From Myxococcales bacterium (GTDB lineage: Bacteria; Myxococcota_A; Bradymonadia; UBA7976; UBA1532), in contig JACKDL010000013.1 of assembly GCA_020633555.1 (NCBI GenBank), positions 1-64,000 on the forward strand: a DNA stretch of 64,000 nucleotides, read 5' to 3'. A program made the translations under genes and the position numbers. Below are positions 26,963 through 36,194 of this stretch, piece by piece. Position 1 is the first letter of the stretch. The number at the start of each line of letters is the position of its first letter. The notes beneath the pieces are model-generated. The model saw only the letters and a list, made by a program, of their open reading frames with translations. It was not told the origin of the DNA and did not search any database.

Positions 26963-28965
26963 GCCCCCGGCGGGCCCAGACCTGGCGGGGCTGGGCGGGC
27001 CGGCTCGCGGTGCTGGCGGCGGCTGCGCTCTTGGGCGCGTTGGTCGTCCGTGGCTTGCTGGGGCCCAGCCCGGGACGCGACTGGGCCGGCGAGCTCGAAC
27101 GCACCCGTGGCCTGGCGGTGGACGCCGTGCGCTGGCACGCCGCGAAGCGCACCCTGGGCGCGGCGCGGGGTCGGCTCTGGTTCACCGCGACGGCAGCGGA
27201 CGATCACCACACCGATCTGTGGACGGGTGAGGCCTGGCAGTCGCCGGGGGGGAGCCCGCTATGGCTGGGGCCGGTCCGGCGGGTCACGGCCACACCCGCG
27301 GGCGATGAGCGGCTGCTTGCCGCAGATCCGGAGCGGGCCGTCGTGCGGGTGGGGACGCTGCTGCGCACCGTGGACGCCTCGGGCCGGGTCCTGGACCTCT
27401 GGCGACTCGAGGTGCCCATCGAGGCCCTCCGGTTGGTGCCCGAGCTGCAGGCGCAGCGCGAAGGCCGCTGGGGGCCATTGAGCGAGGTCGCAGCCCCCAT
27501 CCGCCCCATCGGCCCACCGCCCTCCGAGCCGATTGGCCGGTTGACGGCATCGCCTCCGCCCGAGGGAGCACCTCGGCCGGCCCGTTGGCCGCCCCGCGCC
27601 CCGTGGTCGGCGCTCGCCGAGAGCGACGGCGCGGCGCAGCGATGGGATGCCGGCCCGGTGACGGTGTTTGCCTTCCACCCCCAGCGGTTCCGCGCCGAGT
27701 ACGTCTGGGGCGCCGCCGGCCCCGTGGCCGACGATGGTCAGGTCGGCCCGGGGCGTCCCGTTGAGCCGGCGGCGGTGCGGATCACCCTGAGCGCCGACGC
27801 CATCGGCGACGCGGGCTTGCAGCTCCCCGAGGTCGCGGTCCGCCCGCTGATGCGAGGCGCGGCGACGCTGGCGCTGGATGCCGAGGGGCGGGCCGGGTTC
27901 GGGCTGTGGGACGGGGAGACGCCCCGCACGGGCCTCCCTTGGTCGACGGTCCTCCAGCGCCCGTGGCCGCTGGTGGTCGAGGGGCGGGTCATGCCGGGTC
28001 AACCCCGCGGGGACGCCGCGGCTGCGCTCGGCGTCGCCGGAGACGGCACCTGGCTGTACGCCGCGGCTCAAGGTGAGGCGGGCGTCGCGCTCCTGGGGCC
28101 CACGCTGCAGGCTGCGGGCGCTGAGCTCGCCCTGACCGTGGCGCGTGAGGCGGCCGTGGCCTGGCACCCGAAGGGCGTCGGGGGCGAGTTTCAGGCGTGG
28201 CTGGGGGACGGGGCCCACCGCGCCGCCGACCGGGCAGTGGCCGCCGGCTACCTCGCGCTCCGCGCCCGCCCCCCGCGGGTCCTGGCGCCGGGCTGGACGC
28301 CCATGGGAGACGAAGCGCGCCCCACGTGGGCGGCGCGGAGGCAGGGGGGGCTGCGGGCCTGGCGGCTGGACGACGACCACTGGCGCCCATCCACCCAACC
28401 CGAGGGCCTGTGGTGGCCACACGGGCCAGACGCGGTGCCCGGCGTGGACGGGCTCAGGCGCGACGGCGCGACGTTGCGCCCCATGCGGGCCCGCGCGCTG
28501 ACCCTATGCCTGGGCGAGACCGCGGAGTTGGTGCGTTGGCGTGCCGAAGACGAGGCCCGATGCCCCGAGGCCCGTCAGGGCTTGACGCTGGTGGCGGCCG
28601 GGCGGGCAGCGCCCGGCGCGCGCGGCACGCCGGGCGTGGCCGAGGTCGGCTTGGGGCGAGACCGCGCCGGGCAGTGGATCGTGGCGCAGGGGGCGGCAGG
28701 CGACGATCGAGCCGCCCTGGCAGTGGCCCTCGAAGAGGCGGGGGCCGTGGACGCGCTGCTGCTCGGGACGGGCCCGCCCGACGAGCCCACTGGCCCGCGG
28801 CGACGGGCTGGGGAGCGCTGGGTGGACGTGTCTGGCGCAGTGGCGCCGGCGCCTTCGGGTGCGGGCATCGGCTTCAAGGGCCAACCGGGGCGGGCGACGG
28901 CGGCGCCGGTGCGCAGCTTCGAGCGCGGGGGCTGCGATCCCCGGCGGGTACTCCTTTGTGATTGA
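26959..28965 (+). CDS. Membrane-anchored protein of unknown function
   Basis: The 668-residue protein has one N-terminal membrane anchor (about residues 12-32; LAVLAAAALLGALVVRGLL). A long extracytoplasmic part follows with repeating strand-like units such as ERAVVRVGTLLRTVDASGRV and ADPERAVV, probably propeller-like. Only a few cysteines are present, two in the last 12 residues (GGCDPRRVLLCD). No family is recognised. GTG 26959 shares GTGA with the stop of the Mrr-like gene, so the two are translated together. The ribosome-binding site is weak, which fits coupling. Confidence 0.6.
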   Translation: MSPRRAQTWRGWAGRLAVLAAAALLGALVVRGLLGPSPGRDWAGELERTRGLAVDAVRWHAAKRTLGAARGRLWFTATAADDHHTDLWTGEAWQSPGGSPLWLGPVRRVTATPAGDERLLAADPERAVVRVGTLLRTVDASGRVLDLWRLEVPIEALRLVPELQAQREGRWGPLSEVAAPIRPIGPPPSEPIGRLTASPPPEGAPRPARWPPRAPWSALAESDGAAQRWDAGPVTVFAFHPQRFRAEYVWGAAGPVADDGQVGPGRPVEPAAVRITLSADAIGDAGLQLPEVAVRPLMRGAATLALDAEGRAGFGLWDGETPRTGLPWSTVLQRPWPLVVEGRVMPGQPRGDAAAALGVAGDGTWLYAAAQGEAGVALLGPTLQAAGAELALTVAREAAVAWHPKGVGGEFQAWLGDGAHRAADRAVAAGYLALRARPPRVLAPGWTPMGDEARPTWAARRQGGLRAWRLDDDHWRPSTQPEGLWWPHGPDAVPGVDGLRRDGATLRPMRARALTLCLGETAELVRWRAEDEARCPEARQGLTLVAAGRAAPGARGTPGVAEVGLGRDRAGQWIVAQGAAGDDRAALAVALEEAGAVDALLLGTGPPDEPTGPRRRAGERWVDVSGAVAPAPSGAGIGFKGQPGRATAAPVRSFERGGCDPRRVLLCD

Positions 28966-28990
28966 ATGTGTCCAGATGTAGGTGTAGTAG
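28962..28990 (+). promoter_or_regulatory. Candidate promoter for the small secreted protein
   Basis: TTGAAT (28962-28967) and TAGTAG (28985-28990) are 17 bases apart. The spacer contains CAGATGTAGG, also found upstream of the SPOR gene at 36150-36159. The -10 match is weak. Confidence 0.35.
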
Positions 28991-29018
28991 GTACCTCAGA
29001 CGACATCAGGAGGCGCCC

Positions 29019-29258
29019 ATGCGTCTGTCCACTGCGCTGAGCACCCTGACCCTGGCCCTCACGCTCTCGACCCCCGCGCTGGCTGCGCCGCCCCCTCAGG
29101 CGACGGTGGCCGCCCAGGTCGCGGCGCTGCCGATGCCAACGGTGACCCGTCGCCTGCGCGCCCACCGTGAGCTGCACGCGCGCGTGGTGCGCTTCGCCGA
29201 GGCCCTCGGCCTGCCCGTGAAGGTCGCCCGGCCGGCCTTGGTGGCCAGCGCGCGCTGA
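29019..29258 (+). CDS. Small secreted protein of unknown function
   Basis: The 79-residue product starts with a clear signal peptide (MRLSTALSTLTLALTLSTPA, cut after ALA). It leaves an about 56-residue mature peptide that is helical and basic (RRLRAHRELHARVVRFAEAL). AGGAGG stands 5 bases before the ATG. No cysteines or known domain are present. It lies between the membrane-anchored unknown and yicC on the same strand and seems to have its own promoter. Confidence 0.72.
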   Translation: MRLSTALSTLTLALTLSTPALAAPPPQATVAAQVAALPMPTVTRRLRAHRELHARVVRFAEALGLPVKVARPALVASAR

Positions 29259-29310
29259 GGGGGGCGCCGCAGGGCTTCCCGCGGCCCGGGCCGGTGTGAT
29301 AGCAGGCCCC

Positions 29311-30201
29311 ATGGCGATCCACAGCATGACCGGCTTCGGCCGCGCGACGGTGACCCTCGACGGCGCCAGCCACACCATCGAGGCCCGCTCGGTCAATCAC
29401 CGCTACCTCGACGTCAAGATCCGGCTGCCGCGGGCCTTGGGCCCGCTTGAGGCGGTGATCCGTCGGCAGGTGGCGGCCCGCTTCCAGCGCGGCCGCATCG
29501 AGATCAACGTCAACGGGCCCGACGAGGCCGCCGGGGGCGCCCTGCGCGTCAACCAGGTCCTCGCCGCTCAGGTGCGCGCCCTGCACGCCGAGCTGGCCAC
29601 CCAGCAGGGGGTGCCCGACGGGCTCGACTCCGTGGTGTTGGCGGCGTGGCCCGGCGTGGTGGAGCGGGTGGCCACCGAGCGAGCGGTGGACGAGCTCGAG
29701 ACCGCCTTCGGGCCAGCGCTGGATGGCGCCCTCGACGCCCTGGCTGCCATGCGCGCTCGGGAAGGCCAGGCGCTGGCCGCGGTGCTGGCCGGGCACCTCG
29801 ACCGGTTGGATGCGGGGCGCGCGGCGCTGGTGAAGGCCGCGCCCGGGCAGGTGGCGGCGTACCGGGACCGCCTGCGCCGGCGCCTCGCCGAGTGGCTGGC
29901 CGCCGTGGACGTCGCCCTGGACGAGGGGCGGGTGGCCCACGAGGTCGCCCTGTTCGCCGACAAGACCGACGTGGCGGAAGAGCTGGCGCGGCTGCAGATG
30001 CACCTGGACCAGACCCGCGCGCTGCTGAAGGCCGACGACGCCGAGGCCGTGGGGCGCCGCCTGGACTTCCTGTGCCAGGAGCTGCTGCGCGAAGTGAACA
30101 CCACGGGCAGCAAGGTGCAGGACCCCGGCCTCACCGAGACCGTCGTGGCCATGAAGTCCGAGCTGGAGCGCCTGCGCGAGCAGGTGCAGAACGTGGAGTA
30201 G
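29311..30201 (+). CDS. yicC: YicC family endoribonuclease
   Basis: YicC-type proteins (TIGR00255) are single-strand endoribonucleases linked to RNA turnover. The 296 residues show the N-terminal signature MAIHSMTGFGRATV, then IEARSVNHRYLDVKIRLPR. The C-terminal DUF1732 part has EVALFADKTDVAEELARLQ, then FLCQELLREVNTTGSK. The length is normal. ATG 29311 is chosen because MTGFG lies at the family's N-terminus. It is 5 bases ahead of gmk, the usual yicC-gmk pairing. Confidence 0.94.
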   Translation: MAIHSMTGFGRATVTLDGASHTIEARSVNHRYLDVKIRLPRALGPLEAVIRRQVAARFQRGRIEINVNGPDEAAGGALRVNQVLAAQVRALHAELATQQGVPDGLDSVVLAAWPGVVERVATERAVDELETAFGPALDGALDALAAMRAREGQALAAVLAGHLDRLDAGRAALVKAAPGQVAAYRDRLRRRLAEWLAAVDVALDEGRVAHEVALFADKTDVAEELARLQMHLDQTRALLKADDAEAVGRRLDFLCQELLREVNTTGSKVQDPGLTETVVAMKSELERLREQVQNVE

Positions 30202-30206
30202 CCGCC

Positions 30207-30815
30207 ATGGCCCTGTTGATCCTGGCCGCCGTGAGCGGCACCGGCAAGTCGACCCTGGCGCGCGCCCTGCTCGACCGTCACCCCAACCTGCGGCTGAGCG
30301 TCAGCCACACCACCCGCAGCCCCCGCCCCGGCGAGCGCCCGGGGGTGCACTACCACTTTACCGATCGTGCCTCCTTCGAGGCCGAGGTGAAGGCCGGCCG
30401 CTTCGTGGAGTGGGCCGAGTACGCAGGCAACCTGTACGGCACCGCGCACAGCACCATCGAGGCGGCCCGCCTCGCCGGCGTCGACCTGCTGTTCGACGTC
30501 GAGGTTCAAGGGGCCGGCAACCTCAAGCGCGCCTACCCCGAGGCCTGCGCCTGCTTCATCCTGCCGCCGAGCTGGCGTGTGCTGGAGGACCGCCTGCGCG
30601 GCCGGGGCACCGAGTCCCCCGAGAGCCTGGCGCGCCGGCTGGCCACGGGCCGGCAGGAGCTGGCCGTGGCGGATCGCTTCGACTACCTGGTGGTCAACGA
30701 CGTGCTCGACGCCGCGGTGGACGATCTGACCGCCGTCTACCAGGCCGCGCGGCTGCGGACAGTCACCGGGCTGGCACACCTCCAGTCGCTGCGGGCCGAG
30801 GCCGGCGCGGGCTGA
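30207..30815 (+). CDS. gmk: Guanylate kinase
   Basis: Gmk phosphorylates GMP to GDP. The 202-residue protein has the P-loop AAVSGTGKSTLARALL, the GMP-binding HTTRSPRPGE and FVEWAEYAGNLYGT, and LLFDVEVQGAGNL, all standard. The residues before the P-loop (AAV instead of the common GPSG) are slightly unusual but keep the GxGKS core. rel follows after about 120 bases; rpoZ, often found between gmk and rel in related bacteria, is absent here. Confidence 0.95.
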   Translation: MALLILAAVSGTGKSTLARALLDRHPNLRLSVSHTTRSPRPGERPGVHYHFTDRASFEAEVKAGRFVEWAEYAGNLYGTAHSTIEAARLAGVDLLFDVEVQGAGNLKRAYPEACACFILPPSWRVLEDRLRGRGTESPESLARRLATGRQELAVADRFDYLVVNDVLDAAVDDLTAVYQAARLRTVTGLAHLQSLRAEAGAG

Positions 30816-30933
30816 GGGCGGCTCTGGCGGATCCGCGGCCAGCGGACCACCACCGGCATCCACTTTTCGGATTGGGGTTGCTACCATCGCCGCACGGGGC
30901 TCCAGGGCTCCCCACTCGGTGGACAGGGAGCGC

Positions 30934-33111
30934 ATGGTCCGGCTCGACAACGTCATCGATGAGCTCCGCAAGCACCACCCGGACGCCGACACGGATCTGG
31001 TGCGCCGCGCCTACGTGTTCAGCGCCGCCAAGCACCGCGGCCAGACCCGGCGCAACGGTGAGCCCTACCTGATCCACCCGCTCGAGGTGGCCCACATCGC
31101 CAGCCAGCTCCAGCTCGACACCGCCTCGGTGGTGGCCGGTCTGCTGCACGATGTGGTGGAGGACACCGACACCGACATCAGCGAGATCTTCGAGACCTTC
31201 GGCGAGGACGTGGCCAAGCTGGTGCAGGGGCTCACCAAGCTCGAGAAGGTCCGCTTCAAGAGCACCGAAGAGGCCCAGGCCGAGAACTTCCGCAAGATGC
31301 TCATCGCCATGAGCCGGGACATGCGGGTGATCTTGGTGAAGCTGTGCGATCGGCTGCACAACATGCGGACCCTGGAGTTCATGCCGCCTGACAAGCAGGC
31401 GCGCATCGGCCGGGAGACGCTGGAGATCTTCGCGCCGCTGGCGAACCGGCTGGGCATCAACTGGATCAAGACCGAGCTCGAGGATTTGAGCTTCAAGTAC
31501 CTGTATCCAGAGGACTATCGGGACCTGGCCGACCGGATCGCGAAGACGCGGGCCGAGCGTGAGGCCTACATCGACCGGGTCATCGCCGAGCTCCGCGAGC
31601 AGCTTGGGGTCCACGATATCGAGGCCAAGGTGATGGGGCGGCCCAAGCACCTGTGGTCCATCCACCAGAAGCTGAAGGGCCGCGACGATCGCGATCTCAG
31701 CCGCCTGTACGACATGCTGGCCTTCCGCATCGTCGTGGCCGAACAGGCCACCTGCTACGAGGCGCTGGGCATGGTGCACGCGGTCTGGAAGCCCATCCCC
31801 GGGCGCTTCAAGGACTACGTGGCCTTGCCCAAGGAGAACGGCTACCAGTCGCTCCACACGGCGGTGATGGGGCCGGACAACGAGCGCATCGAGATCCAGA
31901 TCCGCACCCACGAGATGCACCACACCGCCGAGTACGGTGTGGCGGCCCACTGGGCCTACAAGGAGGGCAAGGGCGGTGGGCCCACGGGCGGCAAGGGCTT
32001 GGACGATCACCGCCGCTTCGCCTGGCTGCGCCAGCTCCTGGAGTGGCAGCGCGATCTGACCGATCCCACCGACTTCATGGAGACGGTGAAGGTCGACCTG
32101 TTCGACAACGAGGTCTACGTCTTCACCCCCGAAGGCGAGGTCCGCGCCTTCCCCCGGGGCGCGACCCCGGTGGATTTCGCCTACGCCATCCACACCACGC
32201 TCGGCCACGAGTGCACCGGCGCCAAGGTCAACGGGCGGGTGGTGCCGCTGCGCTACCAGCTCCAGAACGGCGACAAGATCGAGATCCTGCGCACCTCGGG
32301 CAGCAAGCCGAAGCCCGACTGGCTGAAGTTCGTCAAGACCGGCCGGGCGGCCACCAAGATCCGCGGCTACGTTCGGCGGGAGTCCAACGCCCGTTCGCTG
32401 CAGATCGGGCAGGAGCTGCTGGAGAAGGAGCTGCGGCGCTACGGCCTGGGCCTGAACAAGCTGCGCAAGACGGGCAAGATCGACGAGGCCTGCCAGACCC
32501 TGAAGTTCAAGACCGAGAGCGAGCTGATGCTCGCCCTCGGCTACGGCCGCTCACGGGTGGAGACCGTCATCGAGCGCCTGGTGCCCGAAGAGCTCCTGGA
32601 CCGCGGTCCGGCCACCGAGCCGCGGGAGAGCGCCTTCACGCGCCTGGTGCGCAAGGTGATCCCCAAGGGCAAGGGCGGGGTCGAGGTGGATGGGCTCGAC
32701 GGGGTGGCGATCCACTTCCCGCAGTGCTGTGCGCCCGTGCACGGCGACGACATCGTGGGGTACGTCAGCCGGGGCAGGGGGGTGGCGGTCCACCGGCGCG
32801 ACTGCCCGCGGGCGCGGGACTACGATCCCGCCCGCCGGGTGGATGTGCGCTGGGACGGCGCCAGCAAGCAGCTCCGGCCCGTGCAGATCCGGGTGGACAG
32901 CACCGACGCCCCGGGCCTGCTGGCGAGCATGAGCCAGTCCTTCCACAACGCGGGCGTGAACATCACGGCGGTGAACTGTCGCACCACCGAGGATCACCGC
33001 GCGGTGAACAACTTCACGGTGTTGGTGAACGACCTGAGCCAGCTCAACAAGGTCATCAAGGCCATCGAGCGCATCGAGGGCGTCACCACCGTCGAGCGCA
33101 TCTCGAGCTGA
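30934..33111 (+). CDS. rel: Bifunctional (p)ppGpp synthetase/hydrolase
   Basis: This long RSH protein makes and degrades the alarmone (p)ppGpp. Domains of the 725 residues: an HD hydrolase (HPLEVAHI, LLHDVVEDTDTD, CDRLHNMRTL), a synthetase (about 230-350) with GRFKDYVALPKENGYQSLHT, and TGS (VFTPEGEVRAFPRGATPVDF). A helical part, a zinc-finger-like region (HFPQCCAPVHGDDI) and a C-terminal ACT domain follow. The RFKD motif is the form seen in bifunctional enzymes rather than RelA, and the HD residues are intact, so both activities are expected. ATG 30934 has GGGAG upstream; GTG 30919 is an alternative. Confidence 0.96.
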   Translation: MVRLDNVIDELRKHHPDADTDLVRRAYVFSAAKHRGQTRRNGEPYLIHPLEVAHIASQLQLDTASVVAGLLHDVVEDTDTDISEIFETFGEDVAKLVQGLTKLEKVRFKSTEEAQAENFRKMLIAMSRDMRVILVKLCDRLHNMRTLEFMPPDKQARIGRETLEIFAPLANRLGINWIKTELEDLSFKYLYPEDYRDLADRIAKTRAEREAYIDRVIAELREQLGVHDIEAKVMGRPKHLWSIHQKLKGRDDRDLSRLYDMLAFRIVVAEQATCYEALGMVHAVWKPIPGRFKDYVALPKENGYQSLHTAVMGPDNERIEIQIRTHEMHHTAEYGVAAHWAYKEGKGGGPTGGKGLDDHRRFAWLRQLLEWQRDLTDPTDFMETVKVDLFDNEVYVFTPEGEVRAFPRGATPVDFAYAIHTTLGHECTGAKVNGRVVPLRYQLQNGDKIEILRTSGSKPKPDWLKFVKTGRAATKIRGYVRRESNARSLQIGQELLEKELRRYGLGLNKLRKTGKIDEACQTLKFKTESELMLALGYGRSRVETVIERLVPEELLDRGPATEPRESAFTRLVRKVIPKGKGGVEVDGLDGVAIHFPQCCAPVHGDDIVGYVSRGRGVAVHRRDCPRARDYDPARRVDVRWDGASKQLRPVQIRVDSTDAPGLLASMSQSFHNAGVNITAVNCRTTEDHRAVNNFTVLVNDLSQLNKVIKAIERIEGVTTVERISS

Positions 33112-33114
33112 GCC

Positions 33115-34227
33115 TCAGAAGAACGACACCATGCCCGGTGCGGCCTCGATGGCGTCCCAGTCGCGGTCGTCAGGCTTGGCCTCATTCCAGAACAGTTTCA
33201 GCGCGTTGAGGCAGTAGACCTTCTCCAGTACTTGAGCGGGGAGCTGCACCCCGTCGATGCGCCAGTCGCCCTGGATCGGCGTGGGCGTGGGCAGGCCCTG
33301 CCCGTCGGTCTCCAGCCACCGGAACTGGTCGAAGTAGTACAGGAACAGGTCGGGCAGGCCCGGCTGGTTGCGCCCCACGGAGCCCAGCATGAGGCCGCCG
33401 GTGAGGCCCAGATCGGTGCCGAAGAGGATGCGATCCTGGTGCTTCACGAAGAGCGCCCGCAGGCGCGCCGGGGGGTGCCGACCCAGCTCGGGCACCCGGG
33501 CGGCCAGATCCACGTACAGGTTGGGGTGAGCGTCCAGGGCCTGCTCGACGTAGGTCAGGTCCTCGGGGTTGTTGGCGAAGTGGACCCCGACGAACGTGGT
33601 GCCCCGGTGGCGAGCCAGGAGCCGATCGCGCTGCGCGAGCAGGACCTCGCGGCGGGGGAAGCTGGGATCGGCGAAGGACCACTCGGGGTGCACACCCAGC
33701 TCGGCCATGCGCTCGTTCTGCGGGCCCATGGGCTCGAAGAAGGCCTTCGGATCGCCCGTGTGGATGAAGACGGGCAGGCCCAGGCGCCCTGCGGCGGCCC
33801 ACAGCGGGTCGAGCCGCGGATCGTCCACCGCCAGGTAGCGCTTCGGGTCATCGGGATCCGGGACGCCCAGCCCAAGAGCCTTCGAGATCTTCAGGCAGCG
33901 CGCGCCGAGGCGGGCGGCGGTCTCCAGCGCGGCCGCCTCGCGGGCGCCGAAGTCGGCGTCACCCACCCCGCGCCAGTTGGGGTTGGCGCACACCAGGACC
34001 CGGTCCTCGTACAGCGAGGCGCGCTCCAGGTGTTCCTCGAGCCCTCGCCCGGGTTGCCCGCCCGACAAGTTGATGAACCGAGTGATCCCGGCCGAGGCCA
34101 AGGCGTCGGTGGCCAGGTTGTAGCGGTCCGGCCGAACATGGGTGTGGACGTCGATCACCGGGGGGCGGGCCCCGGCTGAGCCGGCCAGCAAGGGGAGACA
34201 CCACAGCAGGGGAGGCAGCGCGCGCAT
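33115..34227 (-). CDS. Secreted amidohydrolase-2 family protein
   Basis: A signal peptide (MRALPPLLWCLPLLAGSAGA) is followed by a TIM-barrel amidohydrolase with VIDVHTHVRP (the first two metal His), FIHTGDPKAFF, GVHFANNPEDLT and LFGTDLG (catalytic Asp). All metal-site residues are in place. The substrate cannot be inferred; relatives hydrolyse or decarboxylate small acids and cyclic compounds. The 370-residue size is typical. It is divergent from the MBL-fold gene at 34300 with about 70 bases between them, so the two may be regulated from a shared region. Confidence 0.8.
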   Translation of the reverse strand: MRALPPLLWCLPLLAGSAGARPPVIDVHTHVRPDRYNLATDALASAGITRFINLSGGQPGRGLEEHLERASLYEDRVLVCANPNWRGVGDADFGAREAAALETAARLGARCLKISKALGLGVPDPDDPKRYLAVDDPRLDPLWAAAGRLGLPVFIHTGDPKAFFEPMGPQNERMAELGVHPEWSFADPSFPRREVLLAQRDRLLARHRGTTFVGVHFANNPEDLTYVEQALDAHPNLYVDLAARVPELGRHPPARLRALFVKHQDRILFGTDLGLTGGLMLGSVGRNQPGLPDLFLYYFDQFRWLETDGQGLPTPTPIQGDWRIDGVQLPAQVLEKVYCLNALKLFWNEAKPDDRDWDAIEAAPGMVSFF

Positions 34228-34299
34228 GCCGGTGAGCCTGCCACGGTCTGGCAGCGGATGGGAGCCTCGCGGCGTTGCGCGGCGGCAAAGGGCCGGCAT

Positions 34300-35163
34300 A
34301 TGCTGAGCCCAATGCCGGATTACGCGATCCGCTTCCGTTTCTGGGGCGTCCGCGGGAGCATCGCCTCCCCGGGTCCGCAGACCGCCCGCTACGGCGGGAA
34401 CACCCCGTGCGTGGAGATCCGCGCGGGGGACCGGCTGATCATTGTCGACGGCGGATCGGGCCTGCGGGCGTTGAGCGACGAGCTGCTGGCCGCGGGTCAG
34501 CCCATCGACGCCGACTTCTTCCTCACCCACCTGCACTGGGATCACATCCAGGGCATCCCGTTCTTCACGCCGGCCTTCCGCCCGGGCAACCGGCTGCGCA
34601 TCCACGGAGAGCGCAAGGACGGGGTGGGGCTGCGGCGGCACCTGGAAGGGCAGATGCGCGACCCGTACTTCCCCGTGCCGCTGTCGATCATGGGCGGGGC
34701 CATCACGTTCCACGAGATCGAGCCGCGGGAGTCGGTGGTGTTGGGGCCCGTGCGGATCCGTACGGCCCCCATGAACCACCCGAACGGGTGTCTGGGCCTG
34801 CGCGTCGAGCACGCCGGCCGCAGCTTCGCCTTCTGCACTGACACGGAGCACGACCACCTGACGGGTGAGCTGGATCCGAACGTGGTGACCTTGGCCCAGG
34901 GCGCCGATGTGCTGGTCTACGACGCCATGTACACCGACGAGGAGTACCGCGCCGGGCGCATCGGGTGGGGCCACAGCACCTATGAAGAGGCCATCCGGCT
35001 CGCCCTCGCGGCCGGCGTGAAGCGGCTGTACTTCTATCACCACGACCCGAGCCACGATGACGCCTTCCTGGACGCTCGCCTGGCCGAGGCGCGGGCGGCC
35101 TGCGACGGCTCGGGGCTCGAGGTGGACATGGCCCGCGAGGGCATGGTGCTCGGGATCCCGTGA
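34300..35163 (+). CDS. MBL-fold metallo-hydrolase
   Basis: The 287-residue protein begins FRFWGVRGSIASPG and has the metal motif THLHWDHIQG, then NHPNGCLGLRVEH, AFCTDTEHD, GWGHSTYEEAI and FYHHDPSHDD. The set matches a family of bacterial beta-lactamase-fold hydrolases often linked with phosphodiesterase or signalling functions. All ligands (HxHxDH and later His/Asp) are present. ATG 34300 is used because of AAGGG upstream; ATG 34312 is possible. The end overlaps the next gene by 4 bases (GTGA). Confidence 0.84.
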   Translation: MLSPMPDYAIRFRFWGVRGSIASPGPQTARYGGNTPCVEIRAGDRLIIVDGGSGLRALSDELLAAGQPIDADFFLTHLHWDHIQGIPFFTPAFRPGNRLRIHGERKDGVGLRRHLEGQMRDPYFPVPLSIMGGAITFHEIEPRESVVLGPVRIRTAPMNHPNGCLGLRVEHAGRSFAFCTDTEHDHLTGELDPNVVTLAQGADVLVYDAMYTDEEYRAGRIGWGHSTYEEAIRLALAAGVKRLYFYHHDPSHDDAFLDARLAEARAACDGSGLEVDMAREGMVLGIP

Positions 35164-36140
35164 CCGCCGCCCTGGGCCTGCTGGTGGCCCTGTCGATCCC
35201 CCTGGATGGTGTCGCCCTCACGCCGCACTACGAGGCCCGGGCGGAAGGCCTGACCTTCGACAGCCTGGTGGACAGCGCCGCGGCGGCGGGCGCGCCGAAC
35301 CTGTCGGTGGTGGTCCAGTGGGCGCAGCGCGACGTGCACGCCACCGACATCGCTCCGGATCCGGTGCACACGCAGAACGATGAGGTGGTGCGTCGCATGA
35401 TCCGGCGGGCCCGGGCGCGCGGGATGGGGGTCATGCTCTTCCCGATCCTGTGGGTCGAGCGGCGCGGCCCCGGTGCCTGGCGCGGGACCCTGGCGCCCCT
35501 CGACCGGTCGGCGTGGTGGGCCAGCTACTCCAGCTTCATCTTGCACTACGCGCGCATGGCCGCCGAGGAGCGCGTGCGCGTGTTCTCGGTGGGCAGCGAG
35601 CTCGCCAGCATGGAGCGCGACGACGGGCGCTGGCGGGCGCTGATCGGGCAGGTGCGGGCCGTATTTCCGGGGCCATTGCTGTACTCGGCGAACTGGGACC
35701 ACTACGCGCGGACCCCGTTCTGGGACGCGCTGGATCTGGTGGGGATCACGGGCTACTACCGCCTGGCCGATCCCGGCAACCACGAGCCAACGCTGGCCGA
35801 CATGCAGGCCCGGTGGGCCCTGATCCGCGAGCACCTGGAGCTGTGGCTCGAGCGGGCCGGCAAGCGGCTGGTGATCACCGAGCTGGGCTACGCCAGCCTG
35901 GACGGGGTGGCCAGTCACCCCTGGGACTACACGGCGGGGCAGCAGGTGGATCTGGAGGAGCAGCGCCTGTGCTTCGAGGCCTTCGCGAGCGCCTGGCGGG
36001 GGGCCGAGTCGCTGGCCGGCGTGTTCTTCTGGAACTGGTGGGGCCCGGGCGGGCCCACCGACACCTGGTACACGCCGCGAGGCAAGCCCGCCGAGGCCGT
36101 GCTGCGGGCCTGGTTCGCCGCCCGCCGGGCCGGGAATTAG
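35160..36140 (+). CDS. Glycoside hydrolase-like TIM barrel (GH113-like)
   Basis: The 326-residue protein follows the pattern of the GH113 endo-beta-1,4-mannanase / GTA-TIM-like family. It has FPILWVERRGPGAWRG, the acid/base Glu in FSVGSELASME, DLVGITGYYRL, the nucleophile Glu in LVITELGYAS, and FFWNWWGPGGPTDT. Both catalytic Glu residues are present. A short hydrophobic N-terminus may be a signal peptide (TAALGLLVALSIPLDGVA). GTG 35160 overlaps the MBL stop. The sugar target is unknown; cell-wall or storage polysaccharide are both possible. Confidence 0.75.
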   Translation: MTAALGLLVALSIPLDGVALTPHYEARAEGLTFDSLVDSAAAAGAPNLSVVVQWAQRDVHATDIAPDPVHTQNDEVVRRMIRRARARGMGVMLFPILWVERRGPGAWRGTLAPLDRSAWWASYSSFILHYARMAAEERVRVFSVGSELASMERDDGRWRALIGQVRAVFPGPLLYSANWDHYARTPFWDALDLVGITGYYRLADPGNHEPTLADMQARWALIREHLELWLERAGKRLVITELGYASLDGVASHPWDYTAGQQVDLEEQRLCFEAFASAWRGAESLAGVFFWNWWGPGGPTDTWYTPRGKPAEAVLRAWFAARRAGN

Positions 36141-36194
36141 ACGGGTATTCAGATGTAGGATAGGGTGGGTATCCGTCGCTCTGGAGGTGGCCCG

